A DNA stretch of 39,980 nucleotides from Mogibacterium sp. (GTDB lineage Bacteria; Bacillota; Clostridia; Peptostreptococcales; Anaerovoracaceae), in assembly GCA_024403035.1 (NCBI GenBank), contig JAKSSP010000012.1, positions 1-39,980 of the forward strand. The letters are read 5' to 3'. The notes beneath the pieces were generated by a model, which had not been told where the DNA came from, did not search any database, and saw only the letters and a list, made by a program, of their open reading frames with translations. The position numbers and the translations under genes were made by a program. Shown here piece after piece: positions 15,856 to 24,461 of the stretch; position 1 is the stretch's first letter; the number at the start of each line of letters is the position of its first letter.

Positions 15856-15922
15856 GCGGCGTTTTTCAGGGCAAAAACCCCGGGCGCCGTACTCGATCAC
15901 AATAATGAAAGGAAATCAAGAT

Positions 15923-17119
15923 ATGATCATTCTGGTAGTTAACACAGGAAGTTCATCCCTGAAGTATCAGCTCATCAACATGGACGACAATTCCGTACTC
16001 GCGAAGGGTCTCTGTGAGAGGATCGGTGAAGACGGTCACATGAATTACAAGACTGACGCCGGCACCGTTTTCGATCATGACGTTCCGCTTCCTGATCACG
16101 GAGTAGCGATGCAGCTCGTCATCAACGCTCTGACAGATCCTGAGCACGGAGTCATTGCCGACATGAATGAGATCGGAGCTGTAGGTCACAGAATAGTACA
16201 GGGCGGATACCTCTTCGACAAGTCGGAGATCATCACCGACGAGGTAGAGGCAGGCATCGAAGAGCTCTGCACGATCGGACCTCTCCACAACCCTCCTGCA
16301 CTGGTCGGCATCCGCGCCTGCAAGAAGGTGCTGCCTGACACACCGGGCGTCGTTGTATTCGACACCACATTCCACCGCACCATGCCTGATGAGTGCAAGT
16401 ACTATGCTATTCCTTGGGAGTATGCTGAAAAGTATCACGTCCAGAGATACGGCGCTCACGGAACCAGCCACCGCTATGTTTCGGAGAGATGCGCAGAACT
16501 CATGGGCAAGGACCCTAAGGACCTCAACATCATCACATGCCACCTCGGCAACGGATCATCCATCACAGCCGTCAAGGGCGGCAAGTGTTACGACACTTCG
16601 ATGGGCCTGACGCCGCTCGAGGGACTCGTAATGGGCACACGCTGCGGTTCCATCGACCCTACAGTCGTCAGCTTCATCTATGAGCAGACGGGAATGCCGG
16701 TCAAGGAGATCACAGACATGATGACAAAGAAGTCCGGACTCCTCGCTGTATCCGAGATCTCCGGCGACGTCAGAGACGTCTGCATCGCAGAGGCAAAGGG
16801 CAACCACAAGGCTCACGTCGCGAGAGAGATGCTGCTCAGATCCGTAAAGCGCTTCATCGGAGCTTACATCGCTGAGCTCGGCCAGGTAGACGCCATCGTA
16901 TTTACAGCAGGTATCGGCGAAAACGACGCCGAGCTGAGAGAGAAGGTCATGGACAACTTCGGCTTCATGGGCATCACCATCGACAAGAAGAAGAATGACT
17001 GCAGAGGCAAGGAAGTCGAGATCACGGGCAAGGATTCGAAGGTAAGAGTATTCATCATTCCTACAAACGAAGAGCTCATGATCGCAAAGGATACTCAGGC
17101 GCTCGTAGAGGCAATGTAG
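15923..17119 (+). CDS. ackA: Acetate kinase, 398 aa
   Basis: AckA converts acetyl phosphate and ADP to acetate and ATP, the main substrate-level ATP step of acetate-forming fermentation. The family motifs are all present: NTGSSSLKYQL at the N-terminus, GHRIVQGG, VFDTTFHRTMP, YGAHGTSHRYV, CHLGNGSS and FTAGIGEN near the C-terminus. The length equals the usual 395-405. ATG 15923 is chosen over ATG 15905 because family members begin at MxILVxNTGSSS and AAAGGAA lies at the right distance. No pta gene is adjacent. It uses the same restricted codon set as nifJ and fba, consistent with high expression. No convincing promoter was seen between the upstream terminator and the start. Confidence 0.97.
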   Translation: MIILVVNTGSSSLKYQLINMDDNSVLAKGLCERIGEDGHMNYKTDAGTVFDHDVPLPDHGVAMQLVINALTDPEHGVIADMNEIGAVGHRIVQGGYLFDKSEIITDEVEAGIEELCTIGPLHNPPALVGIRACKKVLPDTPGVVVFDTTFHRTMPDECKYYAIPWEYAEKYHVQRYGAHGTSHRYVSERCAELMGKDPKDLNIITCHLGNGSSITAVKGGKCYDTSMGLTPLEGLVMGTRCGSIDPTVVSFIYEQTGMPVKEITDMMTKKSGLLAVSEISGDVRDVCIAEAKGNHKAHVAREMLLRSVKRFIGAYIAELGQVDAIVFTAGIGENDAELREKVMDNFGFMGITIDKKKNDCRGKEVEITGKDSKVRVFIIPTNEELMIAKDTQALVEAM

Positions 17120-17164
17120 CATCCGCACGCCAGAGGGCAAGGGACTAACCAACTTTCGGAAATA

Positions 17165-17202
17165 ATTATTTCACCATATTATTTCATAAAAAGTACTTTT
17201 TA
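17165..17202. promoter_or_regulatory. Direct repeat and palindrome upstream of nifJ
   Basis: ATTATTTCA occurs at 17165-17173 and again at 17178-17186, and is followed directly by the 16-bp perfect palindrome TAAAAAGTACTTTTTA (17187-17202). A -10-like TATTAT (17177-17182) overlaps the second repeat, though with a poor -35. The block looks like a binding region for a regulator of PFOR; no known site consensus was recognised. Confidence 0.45.
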
Positions 17203-17249
17203 CTAATTATCACTCAATTTCAAAATCTTTTTATAAGGGAGATGAAAGA

Positions 17250-20200
17250 ATGAAGAGACAATTCAAGACAATGGACGGCAACAACGCTGCTGCACATGTC
17301 TCCTACGCGTTCACGGAAGTATCCGGTATTTACCCGATCACACCGTCCTCGCCTATGGCTGACTATGTAGACCAGTGGGCAGCAGCCGGCCGCAAGAACA
17401 TCTTCGGATCGACTGTACAGGTAGTCGAGATGGAGTCTGAAGCAGGCGCAGCCGGAGCAGTACACGGTTCACTCGGAGCCGGCGCTCTTACGACTACTTA
17501 CACAGCTTCCCAGGGACTCCTCCTGATGATCCCTAACATGTACAAGATCGCAGGAGAACTTCTTCCGGCGGTATTCCATGTATCGGCTCGTACGGTCTCG
17601 ACTCACGCTCTGAACATCTTCGGAGACCACTCCGACGTATATGCGTGCCGTCAGACAGGATTCGCGATGCTCGCTGAGGGCAACGTTCAGGAAGTCATGG
17701 ACCTCGCGCCTGTAGCTCACCTCGCAGCTATCGAAGGCAGAGTTCCTTTCCTGAACTTCTTCGACGGATTCAGAACATCCCACGAGATCCAGAAAGTCGC
17801 TGTATGGGACTATGAGGACCTCAAGGAAATGTGCAACATGGATGCCGTCAAAGCGTTCCGCGACGCATGCCTGAACCCTGATCACCCGCATCTGAGAGGA
17901 TCTCACGAGAACGGCGACGTATTCTTCCAGCACAGAGAAGCATGCAACAAGTTCTACGATGCAGTTCCTGATGTAGTTGAGAAGTACATGGGCAAGATCA
18001 ACGAGAAGCTCGGAACAGACTATCAGCTCTTCAATTACTATGGCGCAGCTGATGCTGACAGAGTCATCATCGCAATGGGCTCAATCTGCGACGTTGCTGA
18101 GGAAGTTATCGACTACCTCAACGCAAAGGGCGAGAAGGTCGGACTCATCAAGGTAAGACTCTACAGACCGTTCAGAGCAGACAAGCTGATCGCAGCACTT
18201 CCTAAGACATGCAGGAAGGTCGCTGTTCTTGACAGAACAAAAGAGCCTGGATCACTCGGCGAGCCTCTCTACCTCGACGTCATGACAGCATTCGCAGAAG
18301 CCGGCATGAACGACGTAAAGGTTATCGGCGGACGTTACGGACTCGGTTCGAAGGACACACCTCCGGCATCGGTATTCGCAGTTTATGATGAGCTCTGCAA
18401 GGACGAGCCAAAGAAGAGATTCACGATCGGCATCGTTGATGACGTTACGAACCTCTCGCTCGAGGAAAAGCCGGCTCCTATCACAGCTGCAAAGGGCACC
18501 ATCGAGTGCAAGTTCTGGGGTCTCGGCGGCGACGGAACAGTCGGAGCCAACAAGAACTCCATCAAGATCATCGGAGACCACACTGACAAGTACGTTCAGG
18601 CTTACTTCCAGTATGACTCCAAGAAGACAGGCGGCGTAACCATTTCTCACCTGAGATTCGGTGACTCCCCGATCAAGTCTTCGTACTACATCAACAAGGC
18701 TGACTTCGTTGCATGCCACAACCCAAGCTACATTGACAAGGGATTCAAGATCGTTCAGGACGTTAAGCCGGGCGGCATTTTCCTGATCAACTGCCAGTGG
18801 AAGCCTGAGGAAGTCGGTCACCACCTTGACGCAGCTGCCAAGAAGTACATCGCTGAGAACAACATCCAGCTGTACATCATCGACGCTATCGACCTCTGCG
18901 CCAAGATCGGAATGGGCAAGAGAACAAACACGACTCTCCAGTCCGCATTCTTCTCACTCGCTGAGGTACTGCCAAAGGCAGACGCCATCAAGTACATGAA
19001 GGATGCCGCTACGAAGTCCTACCTCAAGAAGGGCCAGGATATCGTAGACATGAACCACAAGGCCATCGACGCCGGTGCTGACGCTCTCGTCAAGATCGAC
19101 GTTCCTGCTGAGTGGGCAAACCCTGCTGCTGATGCTGAAAAGGCTCCTCTCGAAGGACCTGAGGCTCTCGTTAAGCAGGTCAAGAACATCCTCATGCCGA
19201 TCGACAACATGGACGGCGACAGCCTGCCTGTATCCGCATTCATGCCACACGTTGACGGTGAGTGGGAACTCGGAGCATCCGCTTACGAGAAGAGAGGCGT
19301 TGCGGTTATGGTTCCTGAGTGGGATTCGACAAAGTGCGCACAGTGCAACAGATGTGCTTTCGTATGCCCACATGCTACTATCAGACCATATCTGCTTGAT
19401 GAGGCTGAGATGGCAGCAGCTCCGGAGGGATTCAAGGCTGTTGACCACAAGCTGAGCAAGGGCGCATACAAATACGGTCTCGCCGTATCCCCGCTCGACT
19501 GCATGGGCTGCGGAGTATGCGTAACAGTATGCCCGACCAAGTCGCTGACAATGAAGCCGCTTGAGGAGCAGCTTCCTGAGCAGAAGAACTTCGACTATGC
19601 TGTAAAGAGCGTATCCGTCAAGAAGGAATTCGCAGACAACAGCAACGTTATCAAGTCGCAGTTCAAGACTCCTCTCCTCGAGTTCTCGGGCTCCTGCGCA
19701 GGATGTGCTGAGACTTCGTATGCAAGACTGATCACTCAGCTTTGCGGAGATCACACTTACATTTCCAACGCTACAGGATGCTCGTCCATCTGGGGCGGCC
19801 CTGGAGCAACTGCACCTTACACAACTGACGCATGCGGACATGGTCCTGCATGGAACAACTCCCTCTTCGAGGACAACGCTGAGCACGGTCTCGGAATGAG
19901 AATGGCTGTAAAGGCCAGAAGAGCCAAGATCAAAGCTGACGTTGAGGCTCTGGTAGAGGCAGGAGTACCTGCAGAGGTCAAGGAAGCTGCTGAGGCATGG
20001 TATGCAGTATTCGACGATCCTGTTGCTTCGAGAGAGGCAGGCGACAAGCTCGCTGCTGCACTCGAGAAGGCAGGTATTGGCGCTGAGATCGTAGAGCGCA
20101 AAGACCTCCTCGGCGAGAAGACCGTATGGATCTTCGGCGGTGACGGCTGGGCTTACGATATCGGTTACGGCGGACTCGACCACGTACTCGCCAGCGGTGA

Positions 20201-20780
20201 GAATGTAAACGTAATGGTATTCGATACCGAGGTTTACTCCAACACAGGCGGACAGGCTTCGAAGGCTTCCAACATCGGTCAGGTAGCGCAGTTCGCTGCT
20301 GCCGGTAAGGCAATCGAGAAGAAGTCGCTGTCGCAGATCGCAATGGCTTACGGCTATGTATACGTAGCTCAGGTAGCCATGGGTGCTGACCCGAATCAGA
20401 CTCTGAAGGCAATGAACGAAGCCATCGCTTATGACGGCCCATCCCTGATCATCGGCTACTCGCCATGCGAGATGCACTCCATCAAGGGCGGCATGGTCAA
20501 CTGTCAGATGGAGATGAAGAAGGCTGTAGAGTGCGGATACTGGAACCTCTTCAGATTCAACCCTGCTGCAAAGGCAGAGGGCAAGAATCCGTTCACACTG
20601 GACAGCAAGGTACCTGCAGGCGGATATCAGGAATTCCTGAAGAACGAAGCACGTTACAACAGACTGACCAGAGAGAATCCGGAGAGAGCAGAAAAGCTCT
20701 TCGCGGAGAACGAGGCAGCCGCAATGGCACGTTACGACAAGCTCGTCAAGTTCGTAGACTTCTACGCACCTGCAGAGTAA
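17250..20780 (+). CDS. nifJ: Pyruvate:ferredoxin (flavodoxin) oxidoreductase, 1176 aa
   Basis: This single-chain homodimeric-type PFOR oxidises pyruvate with CoA to acetyl-CoA and CO2, reducing ferredoxin. The order of domains is the standard one: pyruvate-binding domain I with YPITPSSPMAD (about 28-38), domain II, the gamma/EKR region, a two-cluster ferredoxin domain with CAQCNRCAFVCP (about 696-707) and CMGCGVCVTVCP (about 751-762), and the thiamine-diphosphate domain with CAGCAETSY (about 816-824), GGDGWAYDIGYGGLDH and NTEVYSNTGGQ-like residues. The length matches the family (about 1170-1190). ATG 17250 has AGGGAG upstream. It is a monocistronic unit with its own terminator. Together with AckA it gives ATP from pyruvate; reduced ferredoxin can feed hydrogenase or other oxidoreductases. 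Confidence 0.97.
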   Translation: MKRQFKTMDGNNAAAHVSYAFTEVSGIYPITPSSPMADYVDQWAAAGRKNIFGSTVQVVEMESEAGAAGAVHGSLGAGALTTTYTASQGLLLMIPNMYKIAGELLPAVFHVSARTVSTHALNIFGDHSDVYACRQTGFAMLAEGNVQEVMDLAPVAHLAAIEGRVPFLNFFDGFRTSHEIQKVAVWDYEDLKEMCNMDAVKAFRDACLNPDHPHLRGSHENGDVFFQHREACNKFYDAVPDVVEKYMGKINEKLGTDYQLFNYYGAADADRVIIAMGSICDVAEEVIDYLNAKGEKVGLIKVRLYRPFRADKLIAALPKTCRKVAVLDRTKEPGSLGEPLYLDVMTAFAEAGMNDVKVIGGRYGLGSKDTPPASVFAVYDELCKDEPKKRFTIGIVDDVTNLSLEEKPAPITAAKGTIECKFWGLGGDGTVGANKNSIKIIGDHTDKYVQAYFQYDSKKTGGVTISHLRFGDSPIKSSYYINKADFVACHNPSYIDKGFKIVQDVKPGGIFLINCQWKPEEVGHHLDAAAKKYIAENNIQLYIIDAIDLCAKIGMGKRTNTTLQSAFFSLAEVLPKADAIKYMKDAATKSYLKKGQDIVDMNHKAIDAGADALVKIDVPAEWANPAADAEKAPLEGPEALVKQVKNILMPIDNMDGDSLPVSAFMPHVDGEWELGASAYEKRGVAVMVPEWDSTKCAQCNRCAFVCPHATIRPYLLDEAEMAAAPEGFKAVDHKLSKGAYKYGLAVSPLDCMGCGVCVTVCPTKSLTMKPLEEQLPEQKNFDYAVKSVSVKKEFADNSNVIKSQFKTPLLEFSGSCAGCAETSYARLITQLCGDHTYISNATGCSSIWGGPGATAPYTTDACGHGPAWNNSLFEDNAEHGLGMRMAVKARRAKIKADVEALVEAGVPAEVKEAAEAWYAVFDDPVASREAGDKLAAALEKAGIGAEIVERKDLLGEKTVWIFGGDGWAYDIGYGGLDHVLASGENVNVMVFDTEVYSNTGGQASKASNIGQVAQFAAAGKAIEKKSLSQIAMAYGYVYVAQVAMGADPNQTLKAMNEAIAYDGPSLIIGYSPCEMHSIKGGMVNCQMEMKKAVECGYWNLFRFNPAAKAEGKNPFTLDSKVPAGGYQEFLKNEARYNRLTRENPERAEKLFAENEAAAMARYDKLVKFVDFYAPAE

Positions 20781-20810
20781 TCATCAGTCGCAGCGCGGCA
20801 TAAAAAGCAT

Positions 20811-20839
20811 AAAGAGCCGGTCCCCGGACCGGCTCTTTT
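20811..20839 (+). terminator. Terminator after nifJ
   Basis: AAAGAGCCGGTC (20811-20822) pairs with GACCGGCTCTTT (20827-20838) around a 4-base loop and ends in TTTT. Confidence 0.9.
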
Positions 20840-20844
20840 AGTGC

Positions 20845-20873
20845 TTGTAAGTACATAAATATACGGGTAAAAT
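20845..20873 (+). promoter_or_regulatory. Promoter of fba
   Basis: TTGTAA (20845-20850), a 17-base spacer and TAAAAT (20868-20873). It lies directly after the nifJ terminator and about 35 bases before the aldolase start. Confidence 0.6.
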
Positions 20874-20908
20874 ATAAGTGTGTTTATGCATGAAAAGGAG
20901 GTAATTTT

Positions 20909-21877
20909 ATGCCACTTGTAACTTCAACAGAAATGTTCAAAAAAGCTTATGACGGCGGATACGCCATCGGAGCATTCAACGTAAACAACATGGAGATCGT
21001 ACAGGGTATCACTGAGGCAGCCGGAGAACTCCGCAGCCCTGTTATCCTGCAGGTATCCAAGGGCGCAAGAGCTTATGCGAACCACACTTATCTGGTAAAG
21101 CTCGTAGAGGCAGCTATCATTGAGAATCCTGATATCCCTATCTGCCTGCACCTTGACCACGGCGATTCATTTGAGCTCTGCAAGAGCTGCATCGACGGCG
21201 GATTCACATCTGTAATGATCGACATGTCCTCGAAGCCTTTCGAGGAAAATATCGCGGTCACAAAGCAGGTAGTAGATTACGCTCACGCTCACGGAGTAGT
21301 AGTCGAGGCTGAGCTCGGAACTCTCGAGGGAGTAGAGGATGAGGTAGTAGTAGAAGCCGGACAGGCCAGCTACACACGTCCTGAAGAGGTTGAGGAATTC
21401 GTAACAAGGACAGGCTGCGACTCGCTCGCCATCGCCATCGGAACATCCCATGGTGCATACAAGTTCCGTCCGGAGCAGTGCACAAGGAACGAGGAAGGCA
21501 TTCTTGTACCTCCTCCACTGCGCTTCGACGTTCTTGAAGAGGTTTCAAAGAGACTGCCGGGATTCCCTATCGTACTCCACGGATCTTCATCCGTACCGCA
21601 GGAGTTCGTAGAGATGGTCAACAAGTACGGTGGCAACATGCCTAACGCGATCGGCATTCCTGAGGAACAGCTCCGTCAGGCAGCCAAGATGTCCGTTTGC
21701 AAGATCAACATCGATTCGGATATCCGTCTCGCAATGACAGCTAATATCCGTCAGCACTTCTGTGAGCATCCTGATCACTTCGATCCTCGTCAGTATCTGA
21801 AGCCGGCGAGACAGGCCGTAAAGGACATGGTAGCGCGCAAGATCGTCAACGTGCTTGGATCGGACAACAAGATCTAA
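20909..21877 (+). CDS. fba: Class II fructose-bisphosphate aldolase, 322 aa
   Basis: The enzyme cleaves fructose 1,6-bisphosphate to dihydroxyacetone phosphate and glyceraldehyde 3-phosphate in glycolysis. Metal-site and catalytic motifs are visible: LHLDHGD (Asp83, His84), VEAELG (Glu135), GTSHGAYKF (His181), VLHGSSS (His224) and KINIDSDIR for phosphate binding. The acidic loop EDEVVVEAG between strands is usual for the family. ATG 20909 is preceded by AAGGAGGT at good spacing. It has its own promoter and a strong terminator, so it is monocistronic. Codon use resembles the other highly expressed genes of the window. Confidence 0.96.
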   Translation: MPLVTSTEMFKKAYDGGYAIGAFNVNNMEIVQGITEAAGELRSPVILQVSKGARAYANHTYLVKLVEAAIIENPDIPICLHLDHGDSFELCKSCIDGGFTSVMIDMSSKPFEENIAVTKQVVDYAHAHGVVVEAELGTLEGVEDEVVVEAGQASYTRPEEVEEFVTRTGCDSLAIAIGTSHGAYKFRPEQCTRNEEGILVPPPLRFDVLEEVSKRLPGFPIVLHGSSSVPQEFVEMVNKYGGNMPNAIGIPEEQLRQAAKMSVCKINIDSDIRLAMTANIRQHFCEHPDHFDPRQYLKPARQAVKDMVARKIVNVLGSDNKI

Positions 21878-21900
21878 AGTTCATACAGTTTGGACTGAAT

Positions 21901-21930
21901 GCGGCGCGGAATGATTCCGCGCCGCTTTTT
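21901..21930 (+). terminator. Terminator after fba
   Basis: GCGGCGCGGAA (21901-21911) pairs perfectly with TTCCGCGCCGC (21915-21925) around TGA, followed by TTTTT. Confidence 0.92.
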
Positions 21931-21994
21931 CAGTGCCTGCAGGCGATTTTCATTATGTATATTCTGTAAGGATACAGTCTGTGCAATTTTGAAA

Positions 21995-22003
21995 TGTTAT
22001 AAT
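21995..22003 (+). promoter_or_regulatory. Extended -10 promoter of the ABC operon
   Basis: TGTTATAAT is a perfect extended -10 (TGnTATAAT). No good -35 is present at 16-18 bases, which extended -10 promoters can tolerate. The first gene begins about 45 bases after it. Confidence 0.55.
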
Positions 22004-22051
22004 ACATCTGGAGTATGGTCTGACGACAGACCACTACAGGGAGGATATAAC

Positions 22052-24457
22052 TTGTCTCACACCATTGAATTAAGAAAGGTCTCGAAATACTATGCCGGCG
22101 AAGATACCGTCAGCATGGGTTTTTCGCGTATCGATCTCAATCTTGACATAGGTGAATTCGTAGCCATCACCGGCGAGAGCGGAAGCGGCAAATCCACGCT
22201 GCTCAACGTCATAAGCGGCCTCGACACTTATGAAGAGGGCGAGATGTTTGTGTGCGGTGAAGACACGACCGCATACGGTACCGAGGATTACGAGAACTAC
22301 CGCAAGACTTACATTGGTAACATCTTTCAGGATTTCAACCTGATCAACAGCTATACGGTCTACCAGAACATTGAGACCGTCATGCTTTTGTGCGGAAAAA
22401 AGAAAAGAGAATGCAAACAGCGTATCAACGAGCTGATAGACCTGGTTGGCCTTACCAAATACCGCCGCACTAAGGTGTCCAAGCTTTCCGGCGGCCAGAA
22501 GCAGAGAGTCGCGATAGCGCGTGCCCTGGCTAAGGATGCGCCTATCATTGTGGCTGATGAACCTACCGGTAATCTTGACAGTGCTTCGGCTCAAAGCGTA
22601 ATGGAGACGCTGGCAAAGGTATCTACTGACAAGCTCGTTGTTATAGTTACTCACAACTATGAACAGGCTGAGCCTTACGTGACGCGCAAGCTTACGATGC
22701 ACGACGGCAAGATCATCGAGGACAAGACTGTCGCGCCTCCGCGCCTCAGCTCGGCTGAGCAGTACATTGCAGAGACGGGAACTGCTCAGACAGACGATAC
22801 CAAGCCTAGAGAGGGCCGTGTTGCGCGTGCCGAGAAGGCAGAACAGGCCGCTGAAGCAGGAAAGGCGACAATGCATGCCGAGCCTGTATACAGGCCGAGG
22901 AAGATGCGCAAGGGTTCGGAACTCAGACTGGGCCTGCGCAACACCTTCAACCTGCCTGCCAAGTTCATTCTGCTCTTTATCGTATACTTCTTTGTGTCGA
23001 CTGCCGTACTCAGCCAGTACGCTACGACTATAAACAGCATGCATGAAAGCGAGCTCCTTGGAAGCAATCCGTACTTCGTCAATTCCAGCTCTGACAGGAT
23101 AATAGTCAAGAAAGCCGATGAGACGAGTTTCACGGACGCTGACTTTGCCGCGCTTGAATCGACTCCGAACATCAAGCAGGTCGTCAAGAACGATCTCGCT
23201 GTGGATACCGGAGTCAGCTTCAGCATGGGAGACTTCTATATTGAGGGTCCGGTCATGCCTGTGAGCGATGTCAAGCCTGAAGACATAAAGTACGGGCATT
23301 TGCCTGAAGACGAATACGAGATAGTCGTAAAGCTTGATCCGACCAGTGACGCTCTCATAAGCGTAGGCAATGGGGGCGAGGATTACATCGATCAGGCCGT
23401 TGTGCTCAAGGACATGTCGCAGATGCAGACATATGAGTTCAACCACAAGATCAGGGTTGCCGGGATCATAGTTGATGAGAGTCTCAATGAAGACTCTGAT
23501 TTCTCACTCTACGGTTATTCAACTATATATGCCAGCGAAACGGTCAGCAACGAACTTCTCGTCTCGATGATGGCTGCCATGTCGAAGTCGGAGCTGAACT
23601 TCGGCGGTACAAAGGTAAGCAATGATTATGACAGAGCTATCTTTTCAACTTCAGCGGTACCTGAAGGCAAAGCATATATCTTTGAGGATCAGACATATTA
23701 TTACGAAGAAGAACAAGCTGTTGGAAAGGACTTTGGCCTAAAGGTAAGCAACAGATTCTTTGAGTCGACGGGTGAGTACAAAGTCGATAAGGTGATCACC
23801 AGCAAGAACTGTAAAGATCTTGTCGGTATTCCTACTGATGAATACGATATGTATTACAACTGCGTATTCATAAGCAACAAAGATTTCAGAAAGTTATTTG
23901 ATAAAGGCTTTTTCCAGGTAAGCGCGTACATGGACAATGAGCAGGACTCCGAGGAGACACAGGCCGCGCTTCGTGATAAGGGATTCACGACGCTTGCGAT
24001 CAAGGATTCGCTGACTGATACGACCGGCGGATTCAACGTCGTCATAGGTCTCATGACCTACGGCAGACTGCTGCTTGAGTTCATCATCCTCTTCTTCATC
24101 GCGTACGCTGTCATCAGGCTGATAATGAGGTCCAGAAACTCGTACTACTCGACACTCAGGATACTTGGCGCAACCAAGAGCAATACCGACAACATCCTCA
24201 GAGTCGAACTGATACTTATGATGGTGATCGCTTACGGCATGGACATAGCGTTCGTGGTACTCATGAACAAAGGCATCATACAGGAACTGGTGCACAGAGA
24301 TCTCAACGAGGTCACCAAGCTGCTGTACTATCTGACGCCTCTCGATTACGGCATCCTGGGCGGACTGCTTCTGCTGATGTCGCTCCTTATCGCCAACAGA
24401 TATTCAAGGCACATCTTCACAAGAAGTGCCATGAAGGCATTCAGAGAGGGGGCGTAG
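22052..24457 (+). CDS. ABC transporter ATPase-permease fusion (MacB/FtsX type), first of pair, 801 aa
   Basis: An N-terminal ATPase domain (about 1-240) has Walker [10 protein letters not shown] (41-49), signature LSGGQKQR (about 145-152) and Walker [10 protein letters not shown] (about 165-173). An Ala/Glu-rich linker follows, then TM1 (about 304-325), a 340-residue outer domain, and three helices at about 670-692, 719-742 and 766-785. This is the MacB-like layout, in which energy is passed to outer-face work rather than through a channel. The start is TTG 22052 with AGGGAGG upstream; a longer open frame back to 21899 crosses the terminator and promoter and is rejected. The second fusion gene starts four bases after the stop. 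The substrate is unknown: antibiotic or peptide export, or envelope signalling. Confidence 0.85.
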   Translation: MSHTIELRKVSKYYAGEDTVSMGFSRIDLNLDIGEFVAITGESGSGKSTLLNVISGLDTYEEGEMFVCGEDTTAYGTEDYENYRKTYIGNIFQDFNLINSYTVYQNIETVMLLCGKKKRECKQRINELIDLVGLTKYRRTKVSKLSGGQKQRVAIARALAKDAPIIVADEPTGNLDSASAQSVMETLAKVSTDKLVVIVTHNYEQAEPYVTRKLTMHDGKIIEDKTVAPPRLSSAEQYIAETGTAQTDDTKPREGRVARAEKAEQAAEAGKATMHAEPVYRPRKMRKGSELRLGLRNTFNLPAKFILLFIVYFFVSTAVLSQYATTINSMHESELLGSNPYFVNSSSDRIIVKKADETSFTDADFAALESTPNIKQVVKNDLAVDTGVSFSMGDFYIEGPVMPVSDVKPEDIKYGHLPEDEYEIVVKLDPTSDALISVGNGGEDYIDQAVVLKDMSQMQTYEFNHKIRVAGIIVDESLNEDSDFSLYGYSTIYASETVSNELLVSMMAAMSKSELNFGGTKVSNDYDRAIFSTSAVPEGKAYIFEDQTYYYEEEQAVGKDFGLKVSNRFFESTGEYKVDKVITSKNCKDLVGIPTDEYDMYYNCVFISNKDFRKLFDKGFFQVSAYMDNEQDSEETQAALRDKGFTTLAIKDSLTDTTGGFNVVIGLMTYGRLLLEFIILFFIAYAVIRLIMRSRNSYYSTLRILGATKSNTDNILRVELILMMVIAYGMDIAFVVLMNKGIIQELVHRDLNEVTKLLYYLTPLDYGILGGLLLLMSLLIANRYSRHIFTRSAMKAFREGA

Positions 24458-24461
24458 CGGC

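Noticed and set aside
15855-15900. GC-rich inverted segments upstream of ackA as a riboswitch
   Set aside because: The pairing (CGGCG with CGCCG around TTTTT/AAAAA) leaves unpaired blocks and matches no known leader class; it is just downstream of the kinase terminator.
18954-20477. A 507-codon open frame on the minus strand within nifJ
   Set aside because: It is opposite a complete PFOR gene, has no ribosome site or recognisable domain, and arises from the strong codon bias of the real gene.
21899-22051. N-terminal extension of the first ABC protein
   Set aside because: It would cover the fba terminator and the extended -10 promoter; the TTG at 22052 has a strong ribosome site and gives the normal ATPase N-terminus.
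22070-23446. A 458-codon minus-strand frame opposite the first ABC gene
   Set aside because: Shadow of the ATPase-permease gene; no motifs and no start signals.
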